From Halocynthiibacter styelae (GTDB lineage: Bacteria > Pseudomonadota > Alphaproteobacteria > Rhodobacterales > Rhodobacteraceae): DNA of 64,000 bases. The translations under genes were made by a program, and so were the position numbers. The stretch is from the NCBI RefSeq assembly GCF_016123485.1, contig NZ_JADCKQ010000004.1:248001-312000 (forward strand), in the 5' to 3' direction. How positions within the stretch are numbered: position 1 is the stretch's first letter; each line of letters starts with the position of its first letter. Below, piece after piece: positions 1-9,110 of this stretch. The notes below the pieces were generated by a model. The model worked only from the letters and a program-made list of their open reading frames with translations, had not been told where the DNA came from and ran no database searches.

Positions 1-584
1 CACTGCCTGAAGGTACATTCTCTGAAATCGGCCAGCTTTTCCCTGATGACTCACTGGCGTTTCGCAGCGTTGCACGGATCATGGAAGTAAATGAGCCAAT
101 CCTGGCTGTAAAAGTATCCGAACCCGGAAAAGGCGTGGGCATCCAATCCCAACTGTCCCCTGGTAAGCGGGCGTTTACAATTCGTGTGGATGCCGTCACA
201 GGTGTATCCGGCTTCCTGCGTCCTGGTGATCTTGTTGACATTTACTGGACCGGACAGGACGCACGTGGCGAAGAGCTTTCTCAGCTTATTCAGCAGGCCG
301 TGCGGGTCATCGCGGTGGATCAAAGCACGAACGAAGATCAAATCGAAGCCTCCGTCGCCCGAACCATCACTGTCGAAGGAACCCCTCAGCAGGTCGCCGA
401 TCTCACTCAGGCCCAGGCCAGCGGACGTCTACTGCTTTCACTGCGTATTGTTACCGAAGCCGGGGATGTGATTGAGGAAGAGGTTATCACCACAACCCGG
501 GACTTCCTGGATGGCGGGAAATGCTACATTTCCCAGGGATTTGGCGCAAATAAAACTGAGGTTGAAGTGGATTGCGCGGAATAA
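1..584 (+). CDS. cpaB: CpaB/RcpC-type Flp pilus assembly protein, 5'-truncated by window edge
   Basis: The reading frame is open from base 3 to the stop at 582-584, so the gene begins before the window and only the C-terminal ~193 residues are seen. It carries a SAF-like segment (residues PILAVKVSEPG around base 100) followed by the beta-rich CpaB/RcpC domain with 'FLRPGDLVDIYW', the pattern typical of the periplasmic/outer-membrane-channel partner of Tad/Flp pilus systems. The family's N-terminal membrane helix is outside the window. A strong hairpin terminator follows directly, so this is the last gene of its transcript; in many Tad loci cpaB is instead followed by the secretin gene cpaC. 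Family assignment is fairly secure, the exact gene name less so. Confidence 0.8.
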   Translation, partial: LPEGTFSEIGQLFPDDSLAFRSVARIMEVNEPILAVKVSEPGKGVGIQSQLSPGKRAFTIRVDAVTGVSGFLRPGDLVDIYWTGQDARGEELSQLIQQAVRVIAVDQSTNEDQIEASVARTITVEGTPQQVADLTQAQASGRLLLSLRIVTEAGDVIEEEVITTTRDFLDGGKCYISQGFGANKTEVEVDCAE

Positions 585-590
585 CAAAAA

Positions 591-618
591 AAGGCGCCCG
601 CTGTCCCGGGCGCCTTTT
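591..618. terminator. Bidirectional rho-independent terminator
   Basis: A 10-bp perfect stem (591-600 with 607-616, aaggcgcccg/cgggcgcctt) has a 6-nt loop, a T-run on the plus strand and an A-run at 586-592 that gives a T-run on the minus strand. It lies between the convergent cpaB and acyl-CoA synthetase genes and can serve both. Confidence 0.85.
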
Positions 619-639
619 CTATAAGATCTGAGAATACTA

Positions 640-2529
640 TTAGTTGGCCCATTCCCAGGGCCGCGTAAATTTACCCAAACAATCAACAACAGCTTGATCC
701 GCAACATCACCTGTCTTCACAAGCTGCGCAACAAGCCCGCGTTTTTTATCGTCAATCACCACAGTCACCTGCGCCGCAACCCCTGACTCTGTCAGGGCCG
801 CATTGTAAATCCGGGTAATCGCGCTTTTACGCAGGTCCGGTTTAAACACCTTACCCACCGCTGTTTTCGGCAATTCAGCCATGATTTCGATATACTTCGG
901 ATTCGCGGCCCGTTCGTGGATATGCTCTTTCGCATAAGCCATCAGTTCCTCTGACGTCACGGACGCGCCTTCCACCAGCTCAACATAGGCACAGGGGATC
1001 TCACCGGCATGCCCATCGGGTTGACCAATGGCACCAACGAAACCAACCGCAGGGTGACCTGCTAACGCTTCTTCGATCTCTGCGGGGTCAATATTGTGAC
1101 CGCCACGAATAATCAGATCTTTTGCACGTCCAGTGATGAACAGATAGCCTTCCGCATCAATCCGGCCCAGATCACCCGTGCGCAGGTATACATCATGATG
1201 GAAGAGATCATGGTTCTTGTCGACTTCTGTGTAAGTTGAACCTTCAAATACGCCCGGATTATCGATGCAGATTTCCCCGATTTCATCGGTCCCACATTCA
1301 ACAGGTCCATCCGGCCCATTTTTCAGAATTTTCACATCACAATGGGGAAAGGTCATCCCAACGGAACCGGTTTTCTTGTTCCCACCCGGAGGGTTACAGG
1401 AAACCAGACAGGTTGCTTCTGTCAGACCGTACCCTTCGATGATCTGCACGCCGGTGGCCTCTTCAAAACGGCGATATAGTTCCAATGGCAGTGGCGAAGA
1501 CCCAGAAAATGCCCCAGATAATGTGGAAATATCCGCATCAATTGGACGCTGCATCAGAGCAGAAAGCGCTGTGGGTACGGTGACAAGGAAGGTCACCTTA
1601 TAGCGTTCACAGAGCTTCCAGAAGTTATCAAACACACCGTCCCCGCGGTAGCCGGCCGGCGTCGGGAAAATCACATGTGACGCTGCGCCGATCATCGACA
1701 TCATAATCGGATAGACCGCGAAGACATGGAACAGCGGCAACGGACACATGACGTTATCTTCAGGCCGGAACAGCAGGGTTGAACCCAGCCAGCCGTTGTA
1801 AATCATGCCGGAATATTTGTGCTGGGCCACCTTCGGCATGCCAGTTGTGCCGCCGGTGTGGAAATAGGCCGCGACGCGATCCTCTTTCTTATCCTCAAAG
1901 TCCAGTGTCTTGTTCTGTTTTGCCATTTCCGCGTTGAAGTTGAGGACGCGCGCAGAATGACCCGAAGGATTCTTCGGTCGAATCAGAGGCACAATCCAGG
2001 ATTTCGGCGGTGTCAGGTAACGCAGCAGATCAATTTCAAGCACTGTTTTGACATTGGGTGCATCTTTCAGCGCCTCAGCTGCTTTCTGCGGCACATCGGT
2101 TTTCGGGAAAGCCTTCAGTGTCACCAGAACCGTCGCATTGGTTTCACGCAGAATGGCGGAAATCTGTTCTGGATCAAGCAGCGGATTGATCGGGTTCACA
2201 ATCCCCGAAATCATCCCACCCAGCAGCGTATATGCAGTTTCCATCGCATTCGGCAGAAGAAAAGCTACAACGTCATTTTCACCGACACCAAGCGAACGAA
2301 AAAGATTCGCAGCCTGCACGGATTTTTCATAAACGCCAGTCCAGGTCTGGGTTTCTGCCTTGTCCTTTGGCCCGGATGTGATCTGATAACTGATCGCATT
2401 CCCATTGGGGTTCTTGTCTTTGGCTGAAGCCAGAAAATCATGCATTGTTCGCGGCAAATCCCGCGCTTCAAAACTTTCGGCTTCCTGTTCGATCTTCAGC
2501 AGATCTTCCAGACTGGCAAATTTACCCAT
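640..2529 (-). CDS. Acyl-CoA synthetase (AMP-forming, ANL superfamily)
   Basis: A 629-residue member of the AMP-dependent synthetase/ligase family. The phosphate-binding P-loop 'YFHTGGTTGMPK' is at residues 222-233, the 'EGYGLTEAT' adenine motif near 367, the 'LRTGDLG...ITGRAKDLI' hinge and core motif near 445-475, and the C-terminal catalytic-lysine motif 'TAVGKVFKP' near 565. It activates a carboxylic acid to acyl-AMP and then acyl-CoA in the cytoplasm; the acid (medium or long chain) cannot be read from the sequence. An AGGGAGGG Shine-Dalgarno precedes the ATG. It appears monocistronic: the next gene on this strand (ABC exporter) ends about 125 bases upstream. Confidence 0.88.
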   Translation of the reverse strand: MGKFASLEDLLKIEQEAESFEARDLPRTMHDFLASAKDKNPNGNAISYQITSGPKDKAETQTWTGVYEKSVQAANLFRSLGVGENDVVAFLLPNAMETAYTLLGGMISGIVNPINPLLDPEQISAILRETNATVLVTLKAFPKTDVPQKAAEALKDAPNVKTVLEIDLLRYLTPPKSWIVPLIRPKNPSGHSARVLNFNAEMAKQNKTLDFEDKKEDRVAAYFHTGGTTGMPKVAQHKYSGMIYNGWLGSTLLFRPEDNVMCPLPLFHVFAVYPIMMSMIGAASHVIFPTPAGYRGDGVFDNFWKLCERYKVTFLVTVPTALSALMQRPIDADISTLSGAFSGSSPLPLELYRRFEEATGVQIIEGYGLTEATCLVSCNPPGGNKKTGSVGMTFPHCDVKILKNGPDGPVECGTDEIGEICIDNPGVFEGSTYTEVDKNHDLFHHDVYLRTGDLGRIDAEGYLFITGRAKDLIIRGGHNIDPAEIEEALAGHPAVGFVGAIGQPDGHAGEIPCAYVELVEGASVTSEELMAYAKEHIHERAANPKYIEIMAELPKTAVGKVFKPDLRKSAITRIYNAALTESGVAAQVTVVIDDKKRGLVAQLVKTGDVADQAVVDCLGKFTRPWEWAN

Positions 2530-2654
2530 CTGTTATTTCCCTCCCTTATGTCCGTTTTTTATGGACCTTTTGTCACACAATGGTCGCATAAAGGCGGTGA
2601 CGCAAGCCTGACGCTGCGCCCCCTGCCCTTAATCAGGGGGGAATTTAGACGAAA

Positions 2655-4439
2655 TTAAACCTCTGCGGTGAACTGAAGCTTTGCCAGACGCGCATAAAGC
2701 CCGCCTTCTTTGACCAGTTCTTCATGGGTGCCCTGGGCTACGATCCCGCCCTCTTCGAACACCACAATCCGGTCAGCTTTTTTCACGGTCGCCAGACGGT
2801 GCGCCACGATCAGTGTCGTACGGTCCTTCGCCAGATCATCAATCGCCCCCTGCACGGCACGTTCGCTTTCGGCGTCCAGGGCAGAAGTTGCCTCATCCAG
2901 CAGCAGAACCGGCGCATCCCGCAAAATGGCACGAGCAATTGCAATGCGTTGTTTCTGACCGCCGGACAGCATCACGCCACGTTCACCAAGTTCCGAATTA
3001 TATTGCTCTGGCAGCGCCATCAGAAAATCATGCGCTGCAGCGGCTTTTGCGGCGTCAACTACATCCTGATCACTGGCGCCCGGACGCCCGAAACGGATGT
3101 TATCCATGGCAGAGCCTGCAAAAATCACCGGGTCCTGCGCCACAAGTGCAATATGTTGGCGGAAGTCGGCGCGTGTCATCTCTGTCAGATCAAAACCATC
3201 AAGCATCACCTGCCCCTGGTCCGGATCATAAAAACGCAACAACAACTGAAGGATGGTCGATTTACCCGCGCCTGAAGGGCCAACAAGCGCTACGGTTTCC
3301 CCCGATTTCACGTCCAGTTGCAGATCCTTCAACGCCGCTGTATCGGGACGGGATGGGTAGTGGAACGTAACATCATTAAAACGGATATCACCCCGGGCGC
3401 GCGCACCAAATGTCTTTGGCGCAATCGGGTCATTCACCTGATCTTCGGTTTCCAGCAGTTCGATCAGGCGTTCTGTCGCCCCTGCAGCGCGCTGCAATTC
3501 GCTCCAGATCTCGGACAATGCACCAACGGCACCGGCAACCATGATCGCATAGATCACAAATTGTACGAGTTCCCCGGTGCTCATCAGTTCGGCCTGCACG
3601 TCGCGCGTCCCGATCCAGAGCACACCGACGACACCTGAAAAGATCAGGAAAATCACAATCACGGTCATAATCGCGCGTGTAAAAATCCGTTTTGCCGCCG
3701 CACCAAACGCCTTTTCTGTGACATCGTCAAACTGCGCGGTTGTGCGGGTTTCATGGGTGTAGGCCTGCACTGTGCCCACTGCCAGAAGCGCCTCAGACGC
3801 AGCACCGGAACTTGCAGCGATCCAGTCCTGGTTTTCACGGCTGAGCTTGCGCAATCGCCGCCCCAGCACGATGATCGGGATCAGAACCCCGGGAACAATC
3901 AGCAACACAAGCCCGGTCAGTTTAGCACTGGTAAAAAGCATCAGAACCATTCCGCCCATGAACATCAGGACATTACGCAATGCCACGGACAGCGATGACC
4001 CAATCACCGATTGGATAATCGTGGTGTCTGTGGTGATACGCGACAGAACTTCGCCGGTCAGGGTCTTTTCATAGAATTCGGGGGAAAGGGAAATCACACG
4101 CGCAAATACGGCCTTGCGCATATCAGCGACGATACGTTCACCCAGGCGTGTGACCAGAAAATAACGCAGCCCGGTGCCAACAGCCAAAAGGGCAGCCACA
4201 AGGATCGCAGCACCAAAATACTGATCCAGAAGATGTGTTTCCCCATTCGTGAATCCATCTACGACACGGCGCACCGCGATTGGCAGGATCAGCGAAAGAG
4301 CCGCTGTCGCCGTCAAAGCCAGCAGCGTCAGAAGCACCTGAAGCCGATAAGGTTTTATAAAAGGCGACAACCCGCGCAGCGCACTGATTTGTTTCGACTT
4401 TCCGCGATCTTCTGCAGAAGCTTCCGACGTATTTGCCAT
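2655..4439 (-). CDS. ABC exporter, fused membrane and ATPase domains (MsbA/multidrug-like)
   Basis: About 594 residues from the ATG at 4439; an in-frame ATG 30 codons earlier exists, but the extension is Cys/Arg-rich and unlike the family, while the start used has a GAGAG site 8 bases upstream. The N-terminal half holds about six membrane helices (ABC transporter type 1 domain). The C-terminal half holds Walker A 'LVGPSGAGKST' near residue 385, Q-loop 'ALVAQDP', signature 'LSGGQKQR', Walker B 'VLLLDEATSALD' and the switch His in 'IVAHRLATV'. It would work as a homodimer in the inner membrane exporting lipid or a hydrophobic compound; the substrate is not evident. It is divergent from ptsP. 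Confidence 0.88.
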   Translation of the reverse strand: MANTSEASAEDRGKSKQISALRGLSPFIKPYRLQVLLTLLALTATAALSLILPIAVRRVVDGFTNGETHLLDQYFGAAILVAALLAVGTGLRYFLVTRLGERIVADMRKAVFARVISLSPEFYEKTLTGEVLSRITTDTTIIQSVIGSSLSVALRNVLMFMGGMVLMLFTSAKLTGLVLLIVPGVLIPIIVLGRRLRKLSRENQDWIAASSGAASEALLAVGTVQAYTHETRTTAQFDDVTEKAFGAAAKRIFTRAIMTVIVIFLIFSGVVGVLWIGTRDVQAELMSTGELVQFVIYAIMVAGAVGALSEIWSELQRAAGATERLIELLETEDQVNDPIAPKTFGARARGDIRFNDVTFHYPSRPDTAALKDLQLDVKSGETVALVGPSGAGKSTILQLLLRFYDPDQGQVMLDGFDLTEMTRADFRQHIALVAQDPVIFAGSAMDNIRFGRPGASDQDVVDAAKAAAAHDFLMALPEQYNSELGERGVMLSGGQKQRIAIARAILRDAPVLLLDEATSALDAESERAVQGAIDDLAKDRTTLIVAHRLATVKKADRIVVFEEGGIVAQGTHEELVKEGGLYARLAKLQFTAEV

Positions 4440-4754
4440 TTCCGGGCTCTCTTCAATACAAAGGATATCCGCCGGACATCCTGCCTGTTCTTTCTCCGGA
4501 AAAAACTTTCGGCGTGCATACGCCAGCATTTCCGGAGCATCCTGATTTCCAAGGGTAGTTATCAGTTAAACAGGGAAAAACAAGGTTCATTTCGCCGCAT
4601 TTTCTGCTCCAGGGATCGAACCCGACAATGGCATTATGCCCATTGCGTCTATATTTTTTCCACTCTCCTGCCTGTCCATCGCATTTGCGGAACTCTGCTC
4701 TTTCCCTTGTCACGTAATCTGCCGTACAAAGAACGCAAGGGAGCAAGAACAAAC
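4440..4754. other. Divergent intergenic region between ABC exporter and ptsP
   Basis: 315 bases with no gene that I can support. It must hold the divergent promoters of the exporter and ptsP. The ptsP ribosome site (aaggga, about 4737-4742) is at its right end. A T-psi-C-arm-like stretch at about 4611-4626 was examined and does not extend to a tRNA. Confidence 0.5.
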
Positions 4755-6995
4755 ATGGCACACAGCACAGAAAGTGAGAGCCGAAAGCTTCTCGGGCGGT
4801 TACGCGAGATTATGGCGGAAGACAGCGCGGGCCAGGCCCGTCTGGATCAGATCACTGCACTTGTGGCGGATTCTATGGAAGCCGATGTGTGTTCTATTTA
4901 TCTGTTCCGCGATGACGATACCCTGGAACTATGTGCAACCCATGGCCTGAACCAGGATGCGGTACATCAGACCCGCATGAAAATCGGCGAAGGTCTGGTC
5001 GGGCGCGTTGCGAAATATTCCCGTGTGGTCAACACGCCGGATGCACCGTCTGAAAAAGGCTTCCGCTTTATGCCGGAAACCGGGGAAGAAGTGTTTTCCT
5101 CTTTCCTGGGAATCCCGTTGCAGCGCCTGGGTGAACGTCTGGGCGTGGTTGTGGTGCAATCCAAAGATGCCCGCGTCTACACCGATGACGAAGTTTACGC
5201 GCTGGAAGTCGTCGCCATGGTTCTGGCTGAGATGACCGAACTTGGCGCCTTTGTCGGTGAAGGCGCCGCACTGTCGCCTCTGCACAGTCAGGCGGTGATG
5301 CTACGCGGTTCTGTCGCCCAAGAAGGCGTGGCAGAAGGCAATGTCTGGCTGCATGAAGCCCGCGTCGTTGTCACCAACCCGATCGCTGATGATCCGGAAG
5401 CCGAACAGATCCGTCTGGAAGAGGCTGTCGATCAGCTGCGCGTTTCTGTTGATGAGATGCTTGATAACGCTATTGGTGGTGACAAAGATCAGGTGCAGGT
5501 GCTGGAAGCCTACCGGATGTTTGCCAATTCCAAAGGCTGGATGCGGCGCATGTCGGAAGACATCAAACGCGGGCTCTCTGCGGAAGCTGCGGTTGAAAAG
5601 GAGCAATCCACAGCACGCGCCCGTATGTCTCAGGCCTCGGACGCTTACCTGCGTGATCGCCTGCATGATCTCGATGATCTGTCCAACCGTCTGTTGCGTA
5701 TCCTGACGGGTCAGGGATCAAATACCGGCGCGGAAATGCCTGAGAACCCGATCCTGATTGCGCGCAATATCGGCCCCGCAGAACTGCTGGATTATGGCCG
5801 CAATCTGAAAGGCATCGTGCTTGAAGAAGGTTCTGTCGGTTCTCACGCCACCATCGTTGCACGTGCTCTTGCAATTCCCCTGCTGATCCACACCGACCGG
5901 ATCACGAATGAGGCCTTGAACGGCGATCAGATTTTAGTGGATGGTGAACATGGCACCGTGCATCTGCGCCCGGATGAAAGTGTGGTCTCTGCCTTCCGCG
6001 ACAAGATTTTGATGCAGGCGGAGGCCCAGGAACGCTATACATCCATCCGTGACAAACCAGCAGAAACCCTGTGTGGTGAAGTGGTGAAGCTGACCATGAA
6101 CGCAGGGCTTATGGCCGATCTGCCCAGCCTGCCAACCTCTGGTGCAGAAGGTGTTGGCCTGTTCAGAACCGAACTTCAGTTCCTCGTCCGCAATAAAATG
6201 CCCAAACGCGCAGAACTGGCCGCAACCTATGAAACCGTGCTGAATGCCGCTGAAGGTAAGCCGGTGGTGTTCCGCACGCTTGATATCGGGTCAGACAAAG
6301 TCCTGCCCTATATGAACCCCCTGGACGAACCGAACCCGGCGCTTGGCTGGCGTGCGATCCGTGTGGGTCTTGATAAGCCTGGTGTGATGCGGATGCAGGT
6401 GCAGGCGCTTTTGCGGGCCGCCAAAGGGCGCCCATTGTCCGTGATGTTCCCGATGGTCGCGCAGTTTGAAGAATTCAAACAGGCGCGTGACATCTTCCTG
6501 CGCGAAGTTGAACGGGAACGTGCACTTGGGCACGCCCTGCCGGAAAGCTTTGAAATCGGCACGATGCTAGAAACGCCAAGCCTGGCCTTCGCCCCACCAC
6601 AGTTCTTTAAGATGGCGGATTTCATTTCCATCGGCGGCAATGACCTCAAGCAATTCTTCTTTGCCGCCGACCGTGAAAATGAACGGGTGCGCAAACGTTA
6701 TGACACGCTCAGCGTCAGTTTCCTGAACTTCCTCGAAACCATCGTTGCACGCTGTAAAGAAGGCGACACGCCTTTGTCGTTCTGTGGTGAGGATGCCGGC
6801 CGGCCGGTCGAAGCTCTGTGCTTTGCCGCCATGGGCTTGCGGGCGCTGTCCATGCGTCCGGCTTCTATCGGCCCTGTGAAGCATCGCCTGCGCCGTACGA
6901 ACCTTCAGGAACTGCGCGCAGTGATTGACCAGGCCCGCGCAGAAGGCGTTGAAACCGTGCGCCCGGCTGTGCTGGAATATCTGCGTAAGGGATAA
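4755..6995 (+). CDS. ptsP: Phosphoenolpyruvate-protein phosphotransferase PtsP (nitrogen PTS enzyme I)
   Basis: 746 residues, close to the size of E. coli PtsP. The order is an N-terminal GAF domain (about 15-160), the PTS-HPr-interacting EI N-domain, the swivelling phosphohistidine domain with catalytic His364 in 'VGSHATIVARAL', and the PEP-binding TIM barrel with 'GVGLFRTELQFL', 'RTLDIGSDK', 'GTMLETPSLAF' and 'FISIGGNDLKQFFFAADRENE'. It takes phosphate from PEP and passes it to the NPr/HPr-like carrier in the regulatory nitrogen PTS; no EIIA or NPr gene is in the window. The frame is open far upstream (to about 4011), but that part is antisense to the exporter; the ATG at 4755 with its AAGGGAG site is the family-consistent start. 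Confidence 0.93.
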   Translation: MAHSTESESRKLLGRLREIMAEDSAGQARLDQITALVADSMEADVCSIYLFRDDDTLELCATHGLNQDAVHQTRMKIGEGLVGRVAKYSRVVNTPDAPSEKGFRFMPETGEEVFSSFLGIPLQRLGERLGVVVVQSKDARVYTDDEVYALEVVAMVLAEMTELGAFVGEGAALSPLHSQAVMLRGSVAQEGVAEGNVWLHEARVVVTNPIADDPEAEQIRLEEAVDQLRVSVDEMLDNAIGGDKDQVQVLEAYRMFANSKGWMRRMSEDIKRGLSAEAAVEKEQSTARARMSQASDAYLRDRLHDLDDLSNRLLRILTGQGSNTGAEMPENPILIARNIGPAELLDYGRNLKGIVLEEGSVGSHATIVARALAIPLLIHTDRITNEALNGDQILVDGEHGTVHLRPDESVVSAFRDKILMQAEAQERYTSIRDKPAETLCGEVVKLTMNAGLMADLPSLPTSGAEGVGLFRTELQFLVRNKMPKRAELAATYETVLNAAEGKPVVFRTLDIGSDKVLPYMNPLDEPNPALGWRAIRVGLDKPGVMRMQVQALLRAAKGRPLSVMFPMVAQFEEFKQARDIFLREVERERALGHALPESFEIGTMLETPSLAFAPPQFFKMADFISIGGNDLKQFFFAADRENERVRKRYDTLSVSFLNFLETIVARCKEGDTPLSFCGEDAGRPVEALCFAAMGLRALSMRPASIGPVKHRLRRTNLQELRAVIDQARAEGVETVRPAVLEYLRKG

Positions 6996-7002
6996 CTGCG
7001 GA

Positions 7003-7491
7003 TCACTGCCGTGCTTTATCCACCGTCCCCGTGATACCCTCCCAGGCACCTGTCTGCAATTCCAGCCCCAGCACACGTTCGGGGTTGGTAGGCGGTGGCA
7101 TTGTGACATCATCAAGCTTCACAAACCCAAAGCGGCGATAGTAAGGTTCATCCCCCACAAGCATCACCCGGCCCCAACCGGTTTCCCGGGCAACTTCAAG
7201 GCTGTGACGCATAAGAGATCCGCCCAGTCCTTCGCCCTGATGGGTCGGGTGAACAGCCACAGGCCCCAGCAGCAACACCTGTTTGCCACCGACATCCACC
7301 GGCCAGTACCGGATCGCGCCAGCCAGTATGTTTTCTTCATCCCGGGCAATGATGGAAAGTTGTTCGACAGGCGGAATATTGTTACGCAGACGATAAGACG
7401 ACAGGGCTTCACGCCCTGGAGCAAAACAAAGGTCATAGAGGGCTTCGACTTCCCACCAGTCCTCTGAACATTCCTGTCGCAGCTCAATCAT
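7003..7491 (-). CDS. GNAT family N-acetyltransferase
   Basis: 162 residues with a single GNAT domain. The acetyl-CoA-binding segment is 'LLLGPVAVHPTHQGEGLGGSLMRHSLEVARETG' in shape (V-x-P-x-x-Q-G-x-G-x-G), followed by the 'GDEPYYRRFGF' element that is typical of the YhbS-like subgroup. The substrate is unknown. A GAGGG site lies 5 bases before the ATG. It ends 8 bases from the ptsP stop, convergent with it, with no clear terminator between. Confidence 0.8.
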   Translation of the reverse strand: MIELRQECSEDWWEVEALYDLCFAPGREALSSYRLRNNIPPVEQLSIIARDEENILAGAIRYWPVDVGGKQVLLLGPVAVHPTHQGEGLGGSLMRHSLEVARETGWGRVMLVGDEPYYRRFGFVKLDDVTMPPPTNPERVLGLELQTGAWEGITGTVDKARQ

Positions 7492-7588
7492 CTGCGTCCC
7501 TCACACAGTTTTCCACCCTCAGCATCTGGACCTTCGCACGATGCATCATTACCTCTGAGTAAACCGCAATTCCCCCGAAGGAAAGCAG

Positions 7589-8194
7589 ATGTTCTATCGC
7601 CCTCAGGATGGCCACGGCCTGCCTCATAATCCCTTTAATGCCCTCATTACCCCACGCCCAATTGGCTGGATCTCAACACGTGATGGTCAGGGCCGCGATA
7701 ACCTGGCCCCCTATTCATTTTTCAACGGCGTCGCCTATGAGCCGCCGCAAGTGATGTTCGCCACGACGTCTGCCAAAGCAGACCGGGGTGAAACCAAGGA
7801 CAGCGCGGCAGGAATTGAAGAAACCGGGGTCTTCTGTGTGAATATCGTTGGATTTCAGATGCGCGACGCCATGAACGCAAGCTCGGCCGCCTTGCCCGCC
7901 GGGGATGATGAATTCCTGCACGCAGGCCTGCCCAAAGCAGAATGTTCAGAGATCAACTGCCCCCGCGTGGCCGACGCCCCTGCAGCACTGGAATGCAAAC
8001 TGACAAGAATCGTGCAACTGCCTGGCGAAGCCAACCGGGTGGTTTTTGGCGAAGTGATAGGCGTACACATGCGCGATGATTGCATGACAGACGGCATGTT
8101 TGATGCGACAAAATATCAACCCCTGGCCCGTATGGGATATCGTGATTACGCGAAGGTGGATGAGGTCTTTACCCTTGCGCGTCCCGATGATTAA
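7589..8194 (+). CDS. Flavin reductase-like (DIM6/NTAB) FMN-binding protein
   Basis: 201 residues resembling the flavin reductase-like split-barrel family: an N-terminal 'ITPRPIGWISTRD...NLAPYSFFNGVAYEPP' stretch that binds FMN, then 'FCVNIVGFQMRDAMNASSAALP' and a C-terminal 'RMGYRDYAKV' segment. Proteins of this type either reduce flavin with NAD(P)H or are flavoprotein oxidoreductases; which applies cannot be told. AAGGAAAG precedes the ATG. It is 37 bases upstream of mtnP on the same strand and may be cotranscribed with it. Confidence 0.8.
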   Translation: MFYRPQDGHGLPHNPFNALITPRPIGWISTRDGQGRDNLAPYSFFNGVAYEPPQVMFATTSAKADRGETKDSAAGIEETGVFCVNIVGFQMRDAMNASSAALPAGDDEFLHAGLPKAECSEINCPRVADAPAALECKLTRIVQLPGEANRVVFGEVIGVHMRDDCMTDGMFDATKYQPLARMGYRDYAKVDEVFTLARPDD

Positions 8195-8231
8195 ATCTGC
8201 CTGAATTTAAGCACATGAAGGAGCTGCCCCG

Positions 8232-9110
8232 ATGACCACAGAAACCATGATTGGCGTGATCGGGGGCTCTGGCCTCTATGAAATTGACGGACTGGAAAAT
8301 GCGACCTGGCAGGCGGTGGAAAGCCCCTGGGGCACACCCTCAGATGAGATCCTGACCGGCACACTCAATGGCGTAAAAATGGCCTTCCTGCCACGACATG
8401 GACGTGGCCATGTGCATTCCCCGACAACCGTTCCATACCGCGCCAATATTGATGCCCTGAAACGTCTGGGTGTGACGGATGTGATCTCTGTTTCTGCCTG
8501 CGGATCCTTCCGCGAGGAAATGGCACCAGGTGATTTTGTCGTGGTGGATCAGTTCATTGACCGCACCTTCGCACGGGAAAAATCCTTCTTCGGCACCGGC
8601 TGTGTTGCCCATGTCTCTGTAGCCTATCCCACCTGTCCACGTCTGTCTGCCACCTGCTATCAGGCGGGCGAAGCGGCTGGGATCAACATGCACAACGGAG
8701 GCACCTATCTGGCGATGGAGGGGCCGCAGTTTTCGACTCTTGCCGAAAGCAAAATGTACCGCGAAAGCTGGGGCTGTGATGTGATTGGCATGACCAACAT
8801 GCCCGAAGCGAAACTGGCCCGTGAGGCCGAGCTTTGTTATGCCTCCATCGCGATGATCACCGATTATGACAGCTGGCATCCGGAACATGGCGAAGTTGAC
8901 GTGACCGAGATCATCAAAACCTTGATGGGTAATGCCGACAAGGGCCGCGATTTGGTGACCCGGCTGCCAGATCTTCTGGGTGCAGACCGCGCCCCTTGTG
9001 AACACGGGTGTGACCGGGCATTGGAATTCGCCATCCTGACCGCACCGGACAAACGCGACCCGGCGTTGATGGCCAAACTTGATGCGGTGGCCGGGCGTGT
9101 GTTGATGTGA
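8232..9110 (+). CDS. mtnP: S-methyl-5'-thioadenosine phosphorylase
   Basis: 292 residues of the purine phosphorylase/MTAP family. Visible motifs are the N-terminal 'IGVIGGSGLYEIDG', the phosphate-binding 'FLPRHGRGH' and 'TVPYRANIDALKRLGV', the base-binding 'MEGPQFSTLAESKMYRESWGCDVIGMTNMPEAKLAREAELCYA' region and 'MITDYDSWH'. It splits methylthioadenosine (a by-product of polyamine and homoserine-lactone synthesis) into adenine and methylthioribose-1-phosphate. A strong AAGGAG site is present. It heads a five-gene run whose last gene, apt, uses the adenine released here. Confidence 0.93.
   Translation: MTTETMIGVIGGSGLYEIDGLENATWQAVESPWGTPSDEILTGTLNGVKMAFLPRHGRGHVHSPTTVPYRANIDALKRLGVTDVISVSACGSFREEMAPGDFVVVDQFIDRTFAREKSFFGTGCVAHVSVAYPTCPRLSATCYQAGEAAGINMHNGGTYLAMEGPQFSTLAESKMYRESWGCDVIGMTNMPEAKLAREAELCYASIAMITDYDSWHPEHGEVDVTEIIKTLMGNADKGRDLVTRLPDLLGADRAPCEHGCDRALEFAILTAPDKRDPALMAKLDAVAGRVLM

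Noticed and set aside
4600-4640. tRNA T-arm-like sequence on the minus strand (gggttcgatccc)
   Set aside because: A 5-pair T-arm can be drawn with the next seven bases as acceptor strand, but no matching 5' acceptor strand, D-arm or anticodon arm exists at the right distance.
4011-4754. In-frame upstream extension of ptsP
   Set aside because: It is antisense to the ABC exporter, is unlike PtsP, and the ATG at 4755 has a ribosome site and family-consistent length.
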